NCBI GenBank assembly: GCA_022181005.1
Contig: BQMV01000377.1
Coordinates: 1 to 5,878, forward strand
DNA from: Anaerolineaceae bacterium
GTDB taxonomy: Bacteria > Chloroflexota > Anaerolineae > Anaerolineales > Villigracilaceae
Reading direction: 5' to 3'
DNA length: 5,878 nucleotides
Shown here: in pieces, positions 5,458 through 5,878 of the stretch
How the letters are laid out: each line of letters starts with the position of its first letter
Numbering within the stretch: the first letter of the stretch is position 1
Position numbers and translations under genes: made by a program
The notes under the pieces: generated by a model
The model's database searches: none
Told to the model about the DNA's origin: nothing
What the model saw: the letters and a program-made list of their open reading frames with translations, nothing else

Positions 5458-5878
5458 ATGAATCTCGACGACCTCGAACGCTTCAAGCAACTCGACACCC
5501 TCAACATGCTCGGCGAGATTGACAACCTCCCCGACCAACTCGCCTTTGCGTATCAACTCGGCATGAAGCATGCTATGCCTGACTGGAAAAATTTTCGACA
5601 GGTTGTCATCGCAGGCATGGGCGGATCCGCCATCGGCGCGGACTTGCTCGCCTCATACTGCGCTTATCTCGCCCCTCTGCCTGTTTCAGTCCATCGAGAT
5701 TACTCACTCCCCTTCTTCGCCCGCGGTGAGGAGACTCTCGTCATTTGTTCTTCGCACTCAGGCAACACGGAGGAGACTCTCGACGCGTTCGAGTCAGCCC
5801 GAAAAGTGGAATGTCGAATCGCTGTGGTTTGCACAGGCGGCGAACTTGCGAAACGCGCGAAAGAAAATAACATCCCGA
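5458..5878 (+). CDS. Bifunctional phosphoglucose/phosphomannose isomerase, N-terminal part (3' partial)
   Basis: An open frame starts with the ATG directly after the TAA of the S10 gene and runs off the window after 140 codons. The translation begins MNLDDLERFKQLDTLNML and carries the two sugar isomerase (SIS) domain marks VVIAGMGGSAIGADLL (from about 49, with GMGGSAIG at 53-60) and CSSHSGNTEETL (97-108), the phosphate-binding loop. This combination, with the short N-terminus, fits the small archaeal/bacterial PGI/PMI enzymes that interconvert fructose 6-phosphate with glucose 6-phosphate and mannose 6-phosphate, at the entry to glycolysis and nucleotide-sugar synthesis. The catalytic residues further on are outside the window, so monofunctional phosphoglucose isomerase cannot be excluded. 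The start has only a weak AAGGG (5443-5447) ten bases upstream, and translation is probably coupled to the S10 gene. Confidence 0.9.
   Translation, partial: MNLDDLERFKQLDTLNMLGEIDNLPDQLAFAYQLGMKHAMPDWKNFRQVVIAGMGGSAIGADLLASYCAYLAPLPVSVHRDYSLPFFARGEETLVICSSHSGNTEETLDAFESARKVECRIAVVCTGGELAKRAKENNIP

Overview
The window looks like an ordinary chromosomal stretch from a bacterium of moderate GC content. My best guess is a member of the Chloroflexota, class Anaerolineae. This rests on the style of the proteins (ABC exporter, HAD, S10 peptidase and a PGI/PMI-type sugar isomerase) and on a CCCTGAGC...GTCGAAGGG repeat unit inside a coding region. It is an inference, not a demonstrated assignment. No RNA genes, CRISPR array, insertion sequence, phage gene or obvious rho-independent terminator were seen.

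Left part (1-1953). The window opens inside the 3' end of an ABC exporter gene (+). It converges with a gene for an unrecognised 199-aa multi-pass membrane protein (-). That gene is divergent, across 43 bp, from an EmrE/Qac-type small multidrug resistance gene (+). The SMR gene in turn converges, with only 3 bp between stop codons, on a HAD-superfamily gene (-) in which the usual second aspartate of motif I is a methionine.

Central control region (1954-2006). A 53-bp divergent intergenic region separates the HAD gene from rsmI. It holds a perfect TATAAT for the HAD gene, a TACAAT hexamer six bases ahead of the rsmI ATG, and a 7-bp inverted repeat centred on the HAD -10 box.

Right part (2007-5878). 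Four genes run head to tail on the + strand with 11-bp overlap, 18-bp gap and 0-bp gap, so they probably form one operon. They are rsmI (16S rRNA C1402 2'-O-methyltransferase), a 370-aa membrane protein ending in a CYIATAAAQGH (CFI-box-like) domain, a serine carboxypeptidase-like S10 peptidase without a visible signal peptide, and the 5' part of a bifunctional phosphoglucose/phosphomannose isomerase. They do not form an obvious pathway; co-transcription is the only link the sequence supports.

The points most worth a second look are the repeat unit translated in frame in the S10 N-terminus, the missing HAD motif I aspartate, two SD-less genes with a -10-like hexamer directly before the ATG (possible leaderless transcripts), the inverted repeat over the HAD promoter, and the CFI-box-like membrane protein. 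I found no convincing new multi-gene system.
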